Assembly: GCA_016791385.1 (NCBI GenBank) | Contig: JAEUMR010000086.1 | Span: 1 to 47,798 of the forward strand | DNA length: 47,798 bases | From: Hyphomonadaceae bacterium | GTDB lineage: Bacteria > Pseudomonadota > Alphaproteobacteria > Caulobacterales > Aquidulcibacteraceae | Direction: 5' to 3' | Part shown: positions 1 to 8,966 of the stretch, piece by piece | Position numbering within the stretch: the first letter of the stretch is position 1 | Layout of the letters: each line of letters starts with the position of its first letter | The notes under the pieces: generated by a model | Databases searched by the model: none | Told to the model about the DNA's origin: nothing | Seen by the model: only the letters and a program-made list of their open reading frames with translations | Program-made: the position numbers and the translations under genes

Positions 1-114
1 GATCGCCGCGCGGATGTCTTTGCGCTCGGTCGGCCAATGCACGACCTCGTAATCGGCCAGCCGCGCCTCAAACGGGCCGAGCGGAGGATGAACGAGCAGC
101 GCGGGTTTGGTCAT
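1..114 (-). CDS. Partial CDS, possible D-2-hydroxyacid dehydrogenase N-terminus
   Basis: Only the first 38 codons lie in the window, and the gene continues past the left edge. The peptide starts MTKPALLVHPPLG and continues with an ARLADYEVVHW stretch. A short hydrophobic strand followed by a small helix and a second strand is how the substrate domain of D-isomer-specific 2-hydroxyacid dehydrogenases often begins. No catalytic or NAD-binding motif is visible because they lie outside the window. The ATG is at 112-114 on the minus strand, with no strong ribosome binding site. The family call is inference; that this is a gene start is more secure than its function. Confidence 0.45.
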   Translation of the reverse strand, partial: MTKPALLVHPPLGPFEARLADYEVVHWPTERKDIRAAI

Positions 115-204
115 GGCGCTTTATGGCGTGCGCGTACGGCGAGGGCTAGCGAGGGAGAGGCGGTGCGGGCGCTTTTCGCCGGTAGCGGACACACGAACTC
201 CCTG

Positions 205-747
205 TCAGCTCGTCGCCCCTGCGGGCCCCACGCCCAGCCAACCCAGGAAATCGCGCCTACGCTCGGCTAGCATTGGACCTGCGAGAAAATAACGTGATGG
301 CAGATCGCAGATTACGCCGGAACTGACCGCCAATTGAAAACCTTGCCGGTCTCTTGGGTAGGTTCTGACAATGTCCATATACGGCGCGAGCGCTTGTGCG
401 AGGCCGTGACTCAGATCGCTGCGCTCGATCCATGCTGAGCGGCTGAGCGTTGGGAAGTTTGCCGAAAAAGCGCCAAATACGCCCAAACTCTCTTGTGTGA
501 TGGCATCTCGGCCGCGAAGCCGCTCAAACTCCCGATCCACGAATGCGATAGTCGCGTTTAGTTGGAGCGCCCCGTAGGCAAGTCGGAAATACGGGGCGAT
601 CACTAGCGAAATCTGCCCCGTCGCGACAAACGCATCGATCTTATGAGGAGCTGCGCCCATCCTCACGAGGTCGCAGCTTTCGTTCGCGAATGCGTCTCGC
701 GTCGCCTGAATTGCGATCTTGCGCGCGTCGGGGCCGCTCGTTGCCAT
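205..747 (-). CDS. Hypothetical protein, 180 aa
   Basis: I do not recognise this protein. It has mixed composition with no signal peptide or membrane segment. Notable stretches are an Asn/Ser/Cys-containing helix near residues 18-27 and a C-terminal segment with SGVICDLPSRYFLAG. I placed the start at the ATG at 745-747 (MATSGPDAR); a TTG 17 codons upstream keeps the frame open but has no better support. The region is visibly less GC-rich than its neighbours, and the gene stands alone between a partial dehydrogenase-like gene and a REP-like repeat. This fits recent acquisition or a lineage-specific orphan. Its reality as a gene is supported mainly by frame length and protein-like composition. 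Confidence 0.55.
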   Translation of the reverse strand: MATSGPDARKIAIQATRDAFANESCDLVRMGAAPHKIDAFVATGQISLVIAPYFRLAYGALQLNATIAFVDREFERLRGRDAITQESLGVFGAFSANFPTLSRSAWIERSDLSHGLAQALAPYMDIVRTYPRDRQGFQLAVSSGVICDLPSRYFLAGPMLAERRRDFLGWLGVGPAGATS

Positions 748-814
748 GCGTGACGCTAAGCGATTTCTGATCCGGGTGTCATGTCCGCTTTGGGCCAAGA
801 GCGGGCTCCGCGTT

Positions 815-961
815 CCTTCTCCTGGCTAAGGAGAAGGTGGCCGCGAAGCGGCCGGATGAGGTTTACCGGCGGTGCAAGATGTGACGCCAACCTTCATGCG
901 CCGCAAACCTCACCCGCCGTTCGCTTCGCTCACTGGCACCCTCTCCCTAACCGGGAGAGGG
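815..961. repeat. REP-like bipartite inverted-repeat element
   Basis: Both ends are hairpins. At 815-837, CCTTCTCC pairs with GGAGAAGG over a 7-nt loop. At 939-961, CCCTCTCCC pairs with GGGAGAGGG over a 5-nt loop. Between them, GGCCGC-GAA-GCGGCC is at 839-853. The arms continue as inverted relatives: GGATGAGGTTT near 854-864 and AAACCTCACCC near 905-915. Such paired palindromes in intergenic DNA are typical of alphaproteobacterial REP/BIME-like elements. It lies between the carA 3' end (1018) and the hypothetical gene at 747, so it could also end or stabilise the carA transcript. Confidence 0.8.
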
Positions 962-1017
962 AACATCCGTGTTCAATCATTGTCCGCTTAGGGCCACAAC
1001 CCGCCGCCCGCGGCCCC

Positions 1018-2196
1018 TTACGCCGCCTTGCCCTTCTTCGCCATCAGCCTGGCGAAGCGTTCGAACAGGTAGTGGCTGTCTTGCGGGCCGGGCGAGGCTT
1101 CGGGGTGATATTGCACGCTGAACACCGGCTTGCCTTCAAGCTCGATGCCGCAATTGGAGCCGTCGAACAGCGAGACGTGGGTTTCCTTCACGCCCTTCGG
1201 CAGCGTCGCAGCATCAATGGCGAAGCCGTGATTCATCGACACGATCTCGACCTTGCCGGTCGATTTGTCTTTTACCGGATGGTTCCCGCCGTGATGGCCT
1301 TGCGGCATCTTCTGCGTCTTGGCGCCGAGCGCCAGGCCCAGCATCTGGTGGCCGAGGCACACGCCCATCACCGGCTTGCCGCTGTCGACCAGCTTGCGGA
1401 TTTCAGGCGCGGCGTATTTGCCGGTGGCGGCCGGATCGCCGGGGCCGTTTGAGAGCAGGATGCCGTCCGGCTTGTGCGCGAGCGCTTCTTCCGCCGTCGC
1501 GGTGGCGGGCAGCACGATGGTCTTGGCGCCGATGTCGCCGAGCGCGCGCAGGATGTTGCGCTTGACGCCATAATCCATGACCACGACGGTGAATTTCGGC
1601 TTGCTGATTTGCGGCACGCCATCGGGCCATTGCCAGCGGCCTTCACTGACGACGTAGCTCTGCGCGGTGGTGACGTCTTTCGCTAGATCGAGCCCTTCGA
1701 GCCCCGGCCACGCCTTCGCTTTTGCTTTCAAGGCGTCGAGATCGAACTTGCCGTCGGGCGCGTGCGCGATGATCGCGTTCGGCATGCCGTGCTCGCGGAT
1801 GCGCCGTGTCAGCGCGCGCGTGTCGATGCCGGCGAGCGCGACGACGTTGCGCTTCTTCAGCCACGCATCGAGATCGTCATTAGCGCGCCAGTTCGATGGT
1901 TGCGTCGGACGCGCGCGAAACACTGCGCCGCGTGCAGCCGCAGCCGCCGCCGGCGAGGAGGTCTCGATGTCCTCGGAATTGGTCCCGACATTGCCGATGT
2001 GCGGGAAGGTGAAGGCGATGATCTGGGCGGCGTAGGAAGGATCGGTGAGGATCTCCTGATAGCCGGTCATCGAGGTGTTGAAGCAGACCTCGCCCTCGGC
2101 GGCGCCAACAGCGCCCAGGCCTTCGCCCAGGAAGACGGCACCATCGGCGAGAACGAGAGCGCCGGTGGCGGTGGGGAGATGAGTCGATTTGGCCAA
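1018..2196 (-). CDS. carA: Carbamoyl-phosphate synthase small subunit
   Basis: This is the glutaminase subunit of carbamoyl-phosphate synthase. It releases ammonia from glutamine for CarB, feeding arginine and pyrimidine synthesis in the cytoplasm. The 392 residues match the usual family length. The N-terminal CPSase domain has the characteristic [18 protein letters not shown] stretch (residues 38-55). The C-terminal class I amidotransferase domain has SNGPGDP (249-255), the nucleophile in GVCLGHQ (Cys280), and VQYHPEA with His364 and Glu366 completing the triad. carB is not next to it: downstream is only a REP-like repeat and an orphan gene, so the two subunits are probably encoded at separate loci. 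It is divergent from the S9-family gene, with 152 bp between the starts. Confidence 0.97.
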   Translation of the reverse strand: MAKSTHLPTATGALVLADGAVFLGEGLGAVGAAEGEVCFNTSMTGYQEILTDPSYAAQIIAFTFPHIGNVGTNSEDIETSSPAAAAAARGAVFRARPTQPSNWRANDDLDAWLKKRNVVALAGIDTRALTRRIREHGMPNAIIAHAPDGKFDLDALKAKAKAWPGLEGLDLAKDVTTAQSYVVSEGRWQWPDGVPQISKPKFTVVVMDYGVKRNILRALGDIGAKTIVLPATATAEEALAHKPDGILLSNGPGDPAATGKYAAPEIRKLVDSGKPVMGVCLGHQMLGLALGAKTQKMPQGHHGGNHPVKDKSTGKVEIVSMNHGFAIDAATLPKGVKETHVSLFDGSNCGIELEGKPVFSVQYHPEASPGPQDSHYLFERFARLMAKKGKAA

Positions 2197-2348
2197 AGCG
2201 GCAGGGAGATAGGGCCGGTTGCCTGGGGTGTCAAAAGTGGCCGCCCGGGCGAACCTGTCGCACCCCTCGCCTAACCCCTGCCGTAAAGGTGAACACCTTG
2301 TCAGGCATACGCGTTGGATCGGGGATGACGAACCTGTAAGGTTTTGAG

Positions 2349-4508
2349 GTGGGGCCGAGAGCGACCAGATCCTGGGCCGGAGCCGCCGCGGCTTTATGGC
2401 TTGCCTTCGTGCTGGTCGGCTGCGACCGGCAGGGCGACACCGCGCCTGCGCCCCAGGCGGCGGCCCCGCCCAGCATTTCCCGCGCCGATCTGTTCGGCGA
2501 TCCTGTCCGCCAGGGCGGCCAGCTCTCGCCGCGCGGCGACCGCGTCGCCTTCCTGGCCCCGCGCGACGGGGTGCAGAACCTCTGGGTGCTGTCCGTCGAT
2601 GCGATGGATGAGGCCCGGCCGGTCACCGACGACCGCACCCGCGGCGTGCGCCGCTTCTTCTGGGCCCAGGACAACGCCACACTGCTGTTCCTGCAGGACG
2701 AGCAGGGCGATGAGAATTGGCGGCTCTACGCCGTCTCCGCCGATGGCGGGGCGCAGCGCGCGCTGACGCCGGCTGGCGTGCGCGCCGAGGTGCTGGCGCT
2801 GTCGCCGAACGATCCGGGCGGCGCCGTCATCACGCTAAACCAGCGCGACCGCGCTTGGCCTGACGTGGTGCGCATCGACATCGCCAGCGGCGAGCGCACG
2901 CTGCTCCAGCGCAACAGCGGCGGCTTTGCCCGCTTCGTGCTCGACCGCGACAACCGCGTGCGCCTGGGCCTGCGCGCAACGCCGGACGGCGGCGCCGAAC
3001 TGAACGCGTTCGCGCCGAACGGACGCGCAACGGCGCTGTTCGAGATTCCCTACGCGGACGCGCTGGCTTCGCAGCCGATTGCATTCGAGGCGGACGGCCG
3101 CAGCTTCCTGATGTTCGATTCCACCGGGCGTGATCGCACCGCGCTGGTGCGCGTCGACGCCAGCACGGGCGCCAAGAGCGTGCTCGGCGAAAGCACGCGG
3201 GCGGACGTCGTCGACGCCTGGCTCGATCCTTCGACTAATGCGCCGGAAGCGTTCGCCACCGAATATCTGCGCCGCGAATGGCGCGCGCTCGATCCCGAAG
3301 CGCAAGCCGATCTCGATTTCCTCGACCGCCAGCTGACCGGGGATTTCACCGTCGTCTCGCGCAGCAATGACGATGCGCGCTGGATCGTGGTCGAAGAGGG
3401 GCCGACGACGCCAGCGCGTTCGCTGTTGTACGACCGCGCCGATCGCAACGGCCGGCGCTTGACGCTGCTGTTCCGCCATCGCCCCGCGCTCGACCAGGCG
3501 CCGCTGCAACCGATGCGGCCGGTTGAGATCGAAGCGCGCGATGGGCTGACGCTCGTCTCATACCTGACGCTGCCGATCGGTTCCGATCCCGACAGCGATG
3601 GCAGGCCCTCGCAGCCGGTGCCGCTGGTGATCGCGCCGCACGACGGACCATGGTCGCGCGATTCCTACAGCTATAGCGCGCTGCACCAATGGCTTGCCAA
3701 TCGCGGCTATGCGGTGCTGAGCGTGAATTACCGGGGCTCGGCCGGCTTCGGCAAAGCCTTCCTCAACGCCGGCGACCGCGCGTGGGGCGGGCGCATGCAG
3801 GACGATCTCGTTGACGCCGTGCAATGGGCGGTGAGCAACGGCGTCGCTGAAGCCGATCATGTCGCCATCCTTGGCAACGGTTTTGGCGGCTACGCCACGC
3901 TGGCCGCGCTCGCTTTCGCGCCCGAGCGATTTCGCTGTGGCGCGAGCTTCGGCTCGACCGGCAATCTGTTCGCCATCGTCGATGGCGCGCCGGCCTGGAT
4001 GCGCGAGGCCTATTATGCGCGCGTCGGCGATACGCGCAGCGCCGCGGGCCGCCAGCTGCTGCGCCAGCAATCGCCGCTGTTCCACGCCACGCGCATCCGC
4101 AATCCGCTGTTGCTGGCGCTTGGCGGGCGCGATCAGGCGCTGGCGCGGCCGGAGGCCGATCAGATCGCGCAAGCGCTGCGCATCCGCCGCGCGGGCATCA
4201 CCTACATGGTGTTTCCCGATGAAGGCCGCGAACTGGTGCGCCCCGCCAACCGGCTTTCGTACCTCGCCGTGCTTGAGCACTTCCTCGGCGATTGTTTGGG
4301 CGGCCGGGTCGAGCCGGTGGGCGCCGCGTTCGAAGGCGCGGCGATCAATGTCTATGATGGGGCCGTGAACGTGCCGGGCCTCAGCGCGTTCGCGCGCCGA
4401 TTGCCGCCGCCGCCTGCGGAAACTGCGCCCACGGTGGAGAGCGAAGACGCCGCCGCGATCGACGAAGCATCCACAACGCCGCAGGCGAGCGCCGATACGC
4501 CGCAATAA
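2349..4508 (+). CDS. S9-family (prolyl oligopeptidase) lipoprotein, catalytic residues lost
   Basis: This is a predicted outer-membrane or periplasmic lipoprotein: a hydrophobic leader ends in LVGC, with Cys25 the lipid-attachment site. Residues about 45-380 carry beta-propeller-like repeats ([19 protein letters not shown]). Residues about 395-650 form an S9 alpha/beta-hydrolase domain with [12 protein letters not shown] (460-471). Where active members have GxSxGG, this protein has GNGFGG, with Gly511 at the nucleophile position. The Asp motif GGRD (Asp595) remains. The His motif EGH has become EGR (Arg627). With Ser and His both replaced, it is unlikely to hydrolyse peptides and may bind or scaffold instead. 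A Pro/Ala/Glu-rich tail follows. The start is GTG, and the stop abuts glpX, which runs convergently. Confidence 0.88.
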   Translation: MGPRATRSWAGAAAALWLAFVLVGCDRQGDTAPAPQAAAPPSISRADLFGDPVRQGGQLSPRGDRVAFLAPRDGVQNLWVLSVDAMDEARPVTDDRTRGVRRFFWAQDNATLLFLQDEQGDENWRLYAVSADGGAQRALTPAGVRAEVLALSPNDPGGAVITLNQRDRAWPDVVRIDIASGERTLLQRNSGGFARFVLDRDNRVRLGLRATPDGGAELNAFAPNGRATALFEIPYADALASQPIAFEADGRSFLMFDSTGRDRTALVRVDASTGAKSVLGESTRADVVDAWLDPSTNAPEAFATEYLRREWRALDPEAQADLDFLDRQLTGDFTVVSRSNDDARWIVVEEGPTTPARSLLYDRADRNGRRLTLLFRHRPALDQAPLQPMRPVEIEARDGLTLVSYLTLPIGSDPDSDGRPSQPVPLVIAPHDGPWSRDSYSYSALHQWLANRGYAVLSVNYRGSAGFGKAFLNAGDRAWGGRMQDDLVDAVQWAVSNGVAEADHVAILGNGFGGYATLAALAFAPERFRCGASFGSTGNLFAIVDGAPAWMREAYYARVGDTRSAAGRQLLRQQSPLFHATRIRNPLLLALGGRDQALARPEADQIAQALRIRRAGITYMVFPDEGRELVRPANRLSYLAVLEHFLGDCLGGRVEPVGAAFEGAAINVYDGAVNVPGLSAFARRLPPPPAETAPTVESEDAAAIDEASTTPQASADTPQ

Positions 4509-5459
4509 TTAGAGCGGATATTCCGAGCGCACGCGGCTCTTGCGGCCGGTGAAGGAATCCCACACCAGCGTCTCCACCGTGGCGTGGTGATCGGTGAAGC
4601 GCACGCCTTCGAACATCGAGCCGTCCGTGACGCCCGACGCGGCGAACACGACATCGCCCTTGACCATGTCTTCCAGCATCAGCTTGGCGTTCACATCGCG
4701 GCCCATCTTGCGCGCGCGTTCGGCTTCCTGCTCGTTCTCCGGCTTGAGCCGGGCTTGCATCTGCCCGCCAGCGCAGCGGATCGCCGCCGCCGCCAGCACG
4801 CCCTCGGGCGCTCCGCCTGAACCGAAATAGATGTCGACGCCCGAGCGCGCCACTTCCGTGGTCCAGAACACGCCGGCGACATCGCCATCGGAAATGAGGC
4901 GGATGCCAGCGCCGGCGCGGCGCAATTCTTCGATGATGTGCTGGTGCCGGTCGCGGTCGAGCAGGCAGGCGCGGATCGCGCTCACCGGCACGCCCTTGGC
5001 CTTGGCGAGGCGGGTGACGTTTTCCGTCGGCGACGCGTCGAGATCGATGAGGCCGGCCGGATAGCCGGGGCCGATCGCCAGCTTGTCCATGTACATGTCC
5101 GGCGCGTGCAAGAGATCGCCGGCGCGCGCCAGCGCCACCACCGTCATCGCGTTCGGCGCATCGTTTGCGCACAGCTTGGTGCCTTCGAGCGGATCGACGG
5201 CGATGTCGGCCTTGACCCCGCCGGCGCCGAGTTCTTCGCCGATATAAAGCATCGGCGCTTCGTCAATCTCGCCTTCGCCGATCACCACCTTGCCGGAGAA
5301 GGGCGCGGTCTGGAACGAGCGACGCATGGCGTCAACCGCGGCCTGGTCAGCATCGTTCTTGCGGCCGAAGCCGCGCAGCCGCGCGCTGGCGATGGCCGCC
5401 ACTTCAGTGCCCGCTTGCGCGATTTGAGAAAGGATGAGGCCGGTTTGCGCGTCGCCCAC
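4509..5459 (-). CDS. glpX: Class II fructose-1,6-bisphosphatase GlpX
   Basis: It hydrolyses fructose-1,6-bisphosphate to fructose-6-phosphate in gluconeogenesis (metal-dependent, cytoplasmic). In related proteins it may also act on sedoheptulose-1,7-bisphosphate. The 316 residues fit the family. Diagnostic motifs are VVIGEGEIDEAPMLYIGE (residues about 58-75), the metal/phosphate motif DPLEGT (about 89-94), SDGDVAG, and GSGGAPEGVLAAAA. The start chosen is GTG at 5457-5459 (MGDAQTGLILSQ), which gives the expected N-terminus. The gene meets the upstream S9 pseudo-peptidase gene tail to tail with no spare base. Gluconeogenic capacity agrees with a peptide-using lifestyle suggested by the exported peptidases elsewhere in the window. 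Confidence 0.95.
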   Translation of the reverse strand: MGDAQTGLILSQIAQAGTEVAAIASARLRGFGRKNDADQAAVDAMRRSFQTAPFSGKVVIGEGEIDEAPMLYIGEELGAGGVKADIAVDPLEGTKLCANDAPNAMTVVALARAGDLLHAPDMYMDKLAIGPGYPAGLIDLDASPTENVTRLAKAKGVPVSAIRACLLDRDRHQHIIEELRRAGAGIRLISDGDVAGVFWTTEVARSGVDIYFGSGGAPEGVLAAAAIRCAGGQMQARLKPENEQEAERARKMGRDVNAKLMLEDMVKGDVVFAASGVTDGSMFEGVRFTDHHATVETLVWDSFTGRKSRVRSEYPL

Positions 5460-5539
5460 GGATTTACTCTGCCGCTATGGATCCAAGCGCCCGTACTTAG
5501 CGCCTGGCGCGGCCACGGCAAGCGAACCCGCGCCGCAGG

Positions 5540-6040
5540 CTAGTCAAGCGTCAGAAGATCGGCGCAGATGGCTTCCAGGCCCGCCTGGTCGGTCTCGTCG
5601 AAGGCGTTGAACTGGGTGGAGTCCACGTCCAGCACCGCCGCCAGCACGCCGCTTCTGTCGAACACCGGCGTGACGATCTCGGAATTGGAGCGGCTGTCGC
5701 AGGCGATGTGGCCGGGGAAGGCGTGTACGTCGGGCACGATGATGGTCGCACACGCTTGCGCCGCCGCGCCGCAGACGCCCTTGCCGAAAGGAATGCGCAG
5801 ACAGCCGAGCGTGCCTTGGTACGGGCCGACGACGAGTTCGTTCCGCTTGGCTTCGTCCACCAGATAAAAGCCGGTCCAGAAGAAGCGATCGGGGAAGGCT
5901 TGGGCCAACAGCGAGGCGGCGCTGGCGTAGCGGGCGATGCGAGAGGGTTCGCCGGCGATGACCGCCGCGATCTCTGCGCGCAGCGCCGCATAGCGCTGCG
6001 CTTTATCCTCTGGCAGCGGCGCGCGCGTGGCCTCGGCCAT
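5540..6040 (-). CDS. msrC: Free methionine-(R)-sulfoxide reductase (GAF domain)
   Basis: This single-GAF-domain enzyme reduces free methionine-R-sulfoxide back to methionine, a cytosolic oxidative-damage repair step. The 166 residues match the family. The three redox cysteines have the characteristic spacing: Cys80 (TLGCLRIPFGKG), Cys90 (KGVCGAAAQ) and Cys114 (HIACDSRSNSEIVTP), equivalent to the set known in E. coli fRMsr. The FFWTGFYLVD strand and the C-terminal VLAAVLDVDSTQFNAFDETD are also typical. The start lies 2 nt after the stop of the small membrane protein at 6043-6216, so the two are probably co-transcribed. Proximity to dps suits an oxidative-stress neighbourhood, but that is inference. 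Confidence 0.93.
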   Translation of the reverse strand: MAEATRAPLPEDKAQRYAALRAEIAAVIAGEPSRIARYASAASLLAQAFPDRFFWTGFYLVDEAKRNELVVGPYQGTLGCLRIPFGKGVCGAAAQACATIIVPDVHAFPGHIACDSRSNSEIVTPVFDRSGVLAAVLDVDSTQFNAFDETDQAGLEAICADLLTLD

Positions 6041-6042
6041 AT

Positions 6043-6216
6043 TTAGCGGTTCGACTTCCGGTGCTGCATGGCGCCGGACATCTTCAGCGCTTCGACCTTC
6101 TGCGCGCGCGACATGGGGTCACGCGTGCGCGGCGCGCGCGGGCTCATCATGCGCCCGATCAGCACCGAGACGCCGATCACGAACAGGATGACGAGGGCAA
6201 TCCACAAGAAGAACAT
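6043..6216 (-). CDS. Small single-pass membrane protein, 57 aa
   Basis: The frame reads MFFLWIALVILFVIGVSVLI, then a basic tail rich in Arg/Lys/Met (SPRAPRTRDPMSRAQKVEAL) ending in RKSNR. One N-terminal transmembrane helix (residues about 3-21) with a positively charged cytoplasmic tail is the whole protein. It is too short for family recognition, and I do not know its role. Support for it being a gene: it ends 2 nt before the msrC start on the same strand, has a clean ATG, and has a membrane-helix-plus-positive-inside layout unlikely by chance. It is probably the first gene of a two-gene unit with msrC. Confidence 0.7.
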   Translation of the reverse strand: MFFLWIALVILFVIGVSVLIGRMMSPRAPRTRDPMSRAQKVEALKMSGAMQHRKSNR

Positions 6217-6239
6217 CAGAGCCTCACGCCAACATAATA

Positions 6240-6278
6240 GGTGCGCCGGCAGCCGCTGTCACGCGGCAGGGGCGCACC
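6240..6278. other. Stem-loop between the msrC unit and dps
   Basis: GGTGCGCC (6240-6247) is exactly complementary to GGCGCACC (6271-6278), and an inner CCGC/GCGG pair lies within. It sits between the divergent starts of the 57-aa gene (6216) and dps (6382). It could be an operator or leader structure for either side. No T-run follows, so it does not look like a terminator. Confidence 0.4.
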
Positions 6279-6381
6279 GCGGCGCTCAATCGCAAGCAGG
6301 GCGCTTTTGACGCTTGATAGGCCGCATTGGCGCGCAAGCGCCGAACCCCTAGATTTATAGAAGGATTAGAGGAGCATGAGC

Positions 6382-6876
6382 ATGGCGAAGGCAGCAGAGC
6401 CGCGGCACATCGATATTGGCGTTTCGGAAGAGCATCGGGCGAAGATCGCCGCGGAACTCTCGAAGCTCTTGGCGGACACCTACACGCTTTACCTGACCAC
6501 GCACAATTTCCATTGGAACGTCACCGGGCCGATGTTCAACACGCTGCACGCGATGTTCATGACCCAATACACGGAGCTGTGGAACGCGGTCGATCCGATC
6601 GCCGAGCGTATCCGCGCGCTGGGGCATGCCGCGCCCGGCAGCTACGCTGAATTCGGCCGCCTGAGCTCAGTGCCCGATGCGCCGGCGGCGCCGCCGAAGG
6701 CGATGGAAATGGTGCGCCTGCTGGTGCAGGGCCACGAAGCGGTGGCGCGCACCGCGCGCAACATCTTCCCGCTGGTGGAAAGCGCAGACGATCAGCCCAC
6801 CGCTGATCTGCTGACGCAGCGCCTCAACGTGCACGAGAAGACGGCGTGGATGCTGCGTTCGCTGCTGGAGGATTGA
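6382..6876 (+). CDS. dps: Dps-family ferritin-like DNA-protection protein
   Basis: This is a ferritin-like mini-ferritin that oxidises Fe2+ with H2O2, stores iron in a dodecamer, and may shield DNA. The family signature THNFHWNVTGPMFNTLH carries the first ferroxidase histidines (His44 and His56 in this numbering), and VDPIAERIRALG carries Asp71 and Glu75. The acidic ligand normally four residues after the second His (Glu/Asp) is Met60 here, so the ferroxidase site may be altered. I chose the second ATG (6382) because AGGAG at 6370-6374 is 7 nt away; the ATG at 6376 is only 1 nt from it. The gene ends 1 nt before the feoB stop, convergent with the iron-uptake operon. Confidence 0.93.
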   Translation: MAKAAEPRHIDIGVSEEHRAKIAAELSKLLADTYTLYLTTHNFHWNVTGPMFNTLHAMFMTQYTELWNAVDPIAERIRALGHAAPGSYAEFGRLSSVPDAPAAPPKAMEMVRLLVQGHEAVARTARNIFPLVESADDQPTADLLTQRLNVHEKTAWMLRSLLED

Positions 6877-6877
6877 G

Positions 6878-8701
6878 CTAGAGCCCGGCCCAGGTGGCGA
6901 TCCAATAGGTGGCGCCGGCGGCCAGATAGGCGAGCACGAACAGGTAGACGATCAGGAGCGTGGTCCAGCGCCAGGAATTGGTCTCGCGCCGCGCCACCGC
7001 CAAGCTCGCCAGACATTGCGGCGCGTAGACGTACCAGGCCAGGAAGGCGAGCGCGGTCGGCAGCGACCAGGCGTGCTGCAACGCGCTCGCCAAGCCTTCA
7101 TCCGAGCCGCCTTGCACGGCGTAAACGGTCCCCAGCGCGCCGACGGCGACTTCGCGCGCGGCCATGCCCGGCACCAGCGCCATGACGATTTCAAGGTTGA
7201 AGCCGATCGGGCGCAGGATCGGCTCTAACACCGAGGCGATCATGCCGGCGAACGAGCCGCGGATGCCCTCAGGCGATTGCGGATAGCTGGCCAGGAACCA
7301 CAAGATCACCGACACCGAGAAAATGATGGTGCCGGCGCGGCGCAGGAACGCCCAGGCGCGCGCGAACAGGTTGATGAAGAAGTCGTGCGGGTCGGGCAGC
7401 TTGTAAGTCGGCAGCTCCATCAGGAACGCTTGCGGCGCGCCCTTGGTCACCGTGCGCTTCAGCACGAAAGCGACGATCAGCGCGCTGACGATGCCGGCCA
7501 GATAGAGCGCGAACATCACCAGGCCCTGCAGTCCGAACGGGCCGACGCTCGCTGGCGGAATGAAGGCGGCGATGATCAGCGTGTACACTGGCAAGCGCGC
7601 CGAACAGGTCATCAGCGGCGAAATCAGAATGGTGGTGAGCCGGTCGCGTTCGTTTTCGATCGTGCGCGCCGCCATCATGCCGGGAATGGCGCAAGCAAAG
7701 CTCGACAAGAGCGGAATGAAGGCGCGGCCATTGAGGCCCACGCGCAGCATCAGCTCGTCCATCAGGAACGCCGCGCGCGCCATGTAACCTGACGCTTCGA
7801 GCAGCAGGATCAGCGCGAACAGGATCACGATCTGCGGCAGGAACACGATGACGCTGCCGACGCCGGCGATCATGCCGTCGGCGATGAGGCTGCGCACCCA
7901 GGTGTCGGGCAGCGTCGCCTTCACCCAGTCGCCGAGGGCGGCGAAGCCCGCATCGATCAGGTCCATCGGCGCGGTGGCCCAGGTGAACACGGCCTGGAAC
8001 ATCAGGAACAGGATCGTCGCCAGGATGATCGGGCCGGCGATCTTGTTAAGCACGACGCGGTCGATGGCGCGCGTGATGCGGTTCATCGGCGGCTCGGCCA
8101 GGATCACCTCGCGCGCGATCTGCCGCGCTTGGCGCTGCAGATCAGAGAGCGAAGGCTGGGAGGGCTGATTGGCGCTACGCCAGCGGCCCGCCGCGATCTC
8201 TTCATCAAGCCGCGCAAGCAACGCCGCGCGTCCGCTCGAGCGCGTCGCGCGCGTGGGCACGACTGGAATCCCGAGTCGCTGCTCCAGCGCGGCGACATCG
8301 ATCTTCACCCCGTCGCGCTCGGCCAGGTCGATCATGTTGAGCGCCAGCACCATGGGTTTACCCAGGGCGCGAACCTGCAGGATGAAGTGCAGCTGGGTGC
8401 GGATGTCGCCGGCATCGACCAGCACCAGCAGCCCATCCGGCGCTTTCTCATCCGGGTTGCGGCCGAGGATCGTATCTGCGGCGACCCGCTCATCGAGCGA
8501 GCGTGCGGTGAGGCCATAAATGCCCGGCAGATCCAAGAGCTCGACATGGGCGCCGGCCGGGGTGGTGAACCAGCCGGTGCGCCGCTCGACGGTGACTCCG
8601 GCATAGTTCGCCGTCTTGGCGCGCCCGCCCGTGAGGCCGTTGAACAGCGTGGACTTGCCGCAATTGGGCGCGCCGACCAAAGCGAGTTTCAGGCTGCTCA
8701 T
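6878..8701 (-). CDS. feoB: Ferrous iron transporter FeoB
   Basis: This is the inner-membrane Fe2+ permease with an N-terminal GTPase domain. The G motifs are clear: G1 GAPNCGKST (10-18), G3 DLPG (57-60) and G4 NMID (122-125). The membrane part carries two Gate-like motifs, SFACAIPGMMAARTI and TCSARLPVYTL, and about eight to eleven hydrophobic helices. At 607 residues it is shorter than the roughly 770 of E. coli FeoB; the missing part is the long C-terminal tail, as in many alphaproteobacteria. Its start overlaps the feoA stop by 4 nt, indicating translational coupling. It is convergent with dps. A candidate Fur box lies upstream of feoA. Confidence 0.96.
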   Translation of the reverse strand: MSSLKLALVGAPNCGKSTLFNGLTGGRAKTANYAGVTVERRTGWFTTPAGAHVELLDLPGIYGLTARSLDERVAADTILGRNPDEKAPDGLLVLVDAGDIRTQLHFILQVRALGKPMVLALNMIDLAERDGVKIDVAALEQRLGIPVVPTRATRSSGRAALLARLDEEIAAGRWRSANQPSQPSLSDLQRQARQIAREVILAEPPMNRITRAIDRVVLNKIAGPIILATILFLMFQAVFTWATAPMDLIDAGFAALGDWVKATLPDTWVRSLIADGMIAGVGSVIVFLPQIVILFALILLLEASGYMARAAFLMDELMLRVGLNGRAFIPLLSSFACAIPGMMAARTIENERDRLTTILISPLMTCSARLPVYTLIIAAFIPPASVGPFGLQGLVMFALYLAGIVSALIVAFVLKRTVTKGAPQAFLMELPTYKLPDPHDFFINLFARAWAFLRRAGTIIFSVSVILWFLASYPQSPEGIRGSFAGMIASVLEPILRPIGFNLEIVMALVPGMAAREVAVGALGTVYAVQGGSDEGLASALQHAWSLPTALAFLAWYVYAPQCLASLAVARRETNSWRWTTLLIVYLFVLAYLAAGATYWIATWAGL

Positions 8702-8931
8702 GTCAACGCTTCCACCTGCACCGCCGCCGCCTCGTTCTTGCGCATGGCAATGACCCGCCGGTTCAGCCGGACCGCAAGCGGCTGGCCGCCGAGCGGACCG
8801 CGGGTGAGCAATTGCACCTCATCGCCTTCGCAGAATCCGATCTCGCGGAGCTTTGCTTCCAATTCGGGTGAGGGGGCGGCGATGGCCACGACGCGCGCCC
8901 GCTCGCCCTCGGCCAAGTCCGCGATGTGCAT
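8698..8931 (-). CDS. feoA: Ferrous iron transport protein FeoA
   Basis: This 77-residue SH3-like cytoplasmic partner of FeoB is thought to modulate its GTPase or complex assembly. The typical FeoA pattern is present: MHIADLAEGERARVV, then LEAKLREIGFCEGDEVQLLTRGPLGGQPLAVRLNRRVIAMRKNEAAAVQVE. It is the first gene of the feoAB operon and overlaps feoB by 4 nt (ATGA). The ATG at 8929-8931 is the only good start. The candidate Fur operator at 8967-8981 lies 36-50 nt upstream, a reasonable distance for iron repression. Confidence 0.95.
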   Translation of the reverse strand: MHIADLAEGERARVVAIAAPSPELEAKLREIGFCEGDEVQLLTRGPLGGQPLAVRLNRRVIAMRKNEAAAVQVEALT

Positions 8932-8966
8932 GAGTCGATCCGTAGCTGGCCCTCATTATGCCTAGT

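Noticed and set aside
2349-4508. Frameshift or pseudogene as an explanation for the missing S9 catalytic residues
   Set aside because: The frame is intact from lipobox to tail, and the two substitutions are clean codon changes (Ser to Gly, His to Arg) within well-kept flanking motifs.
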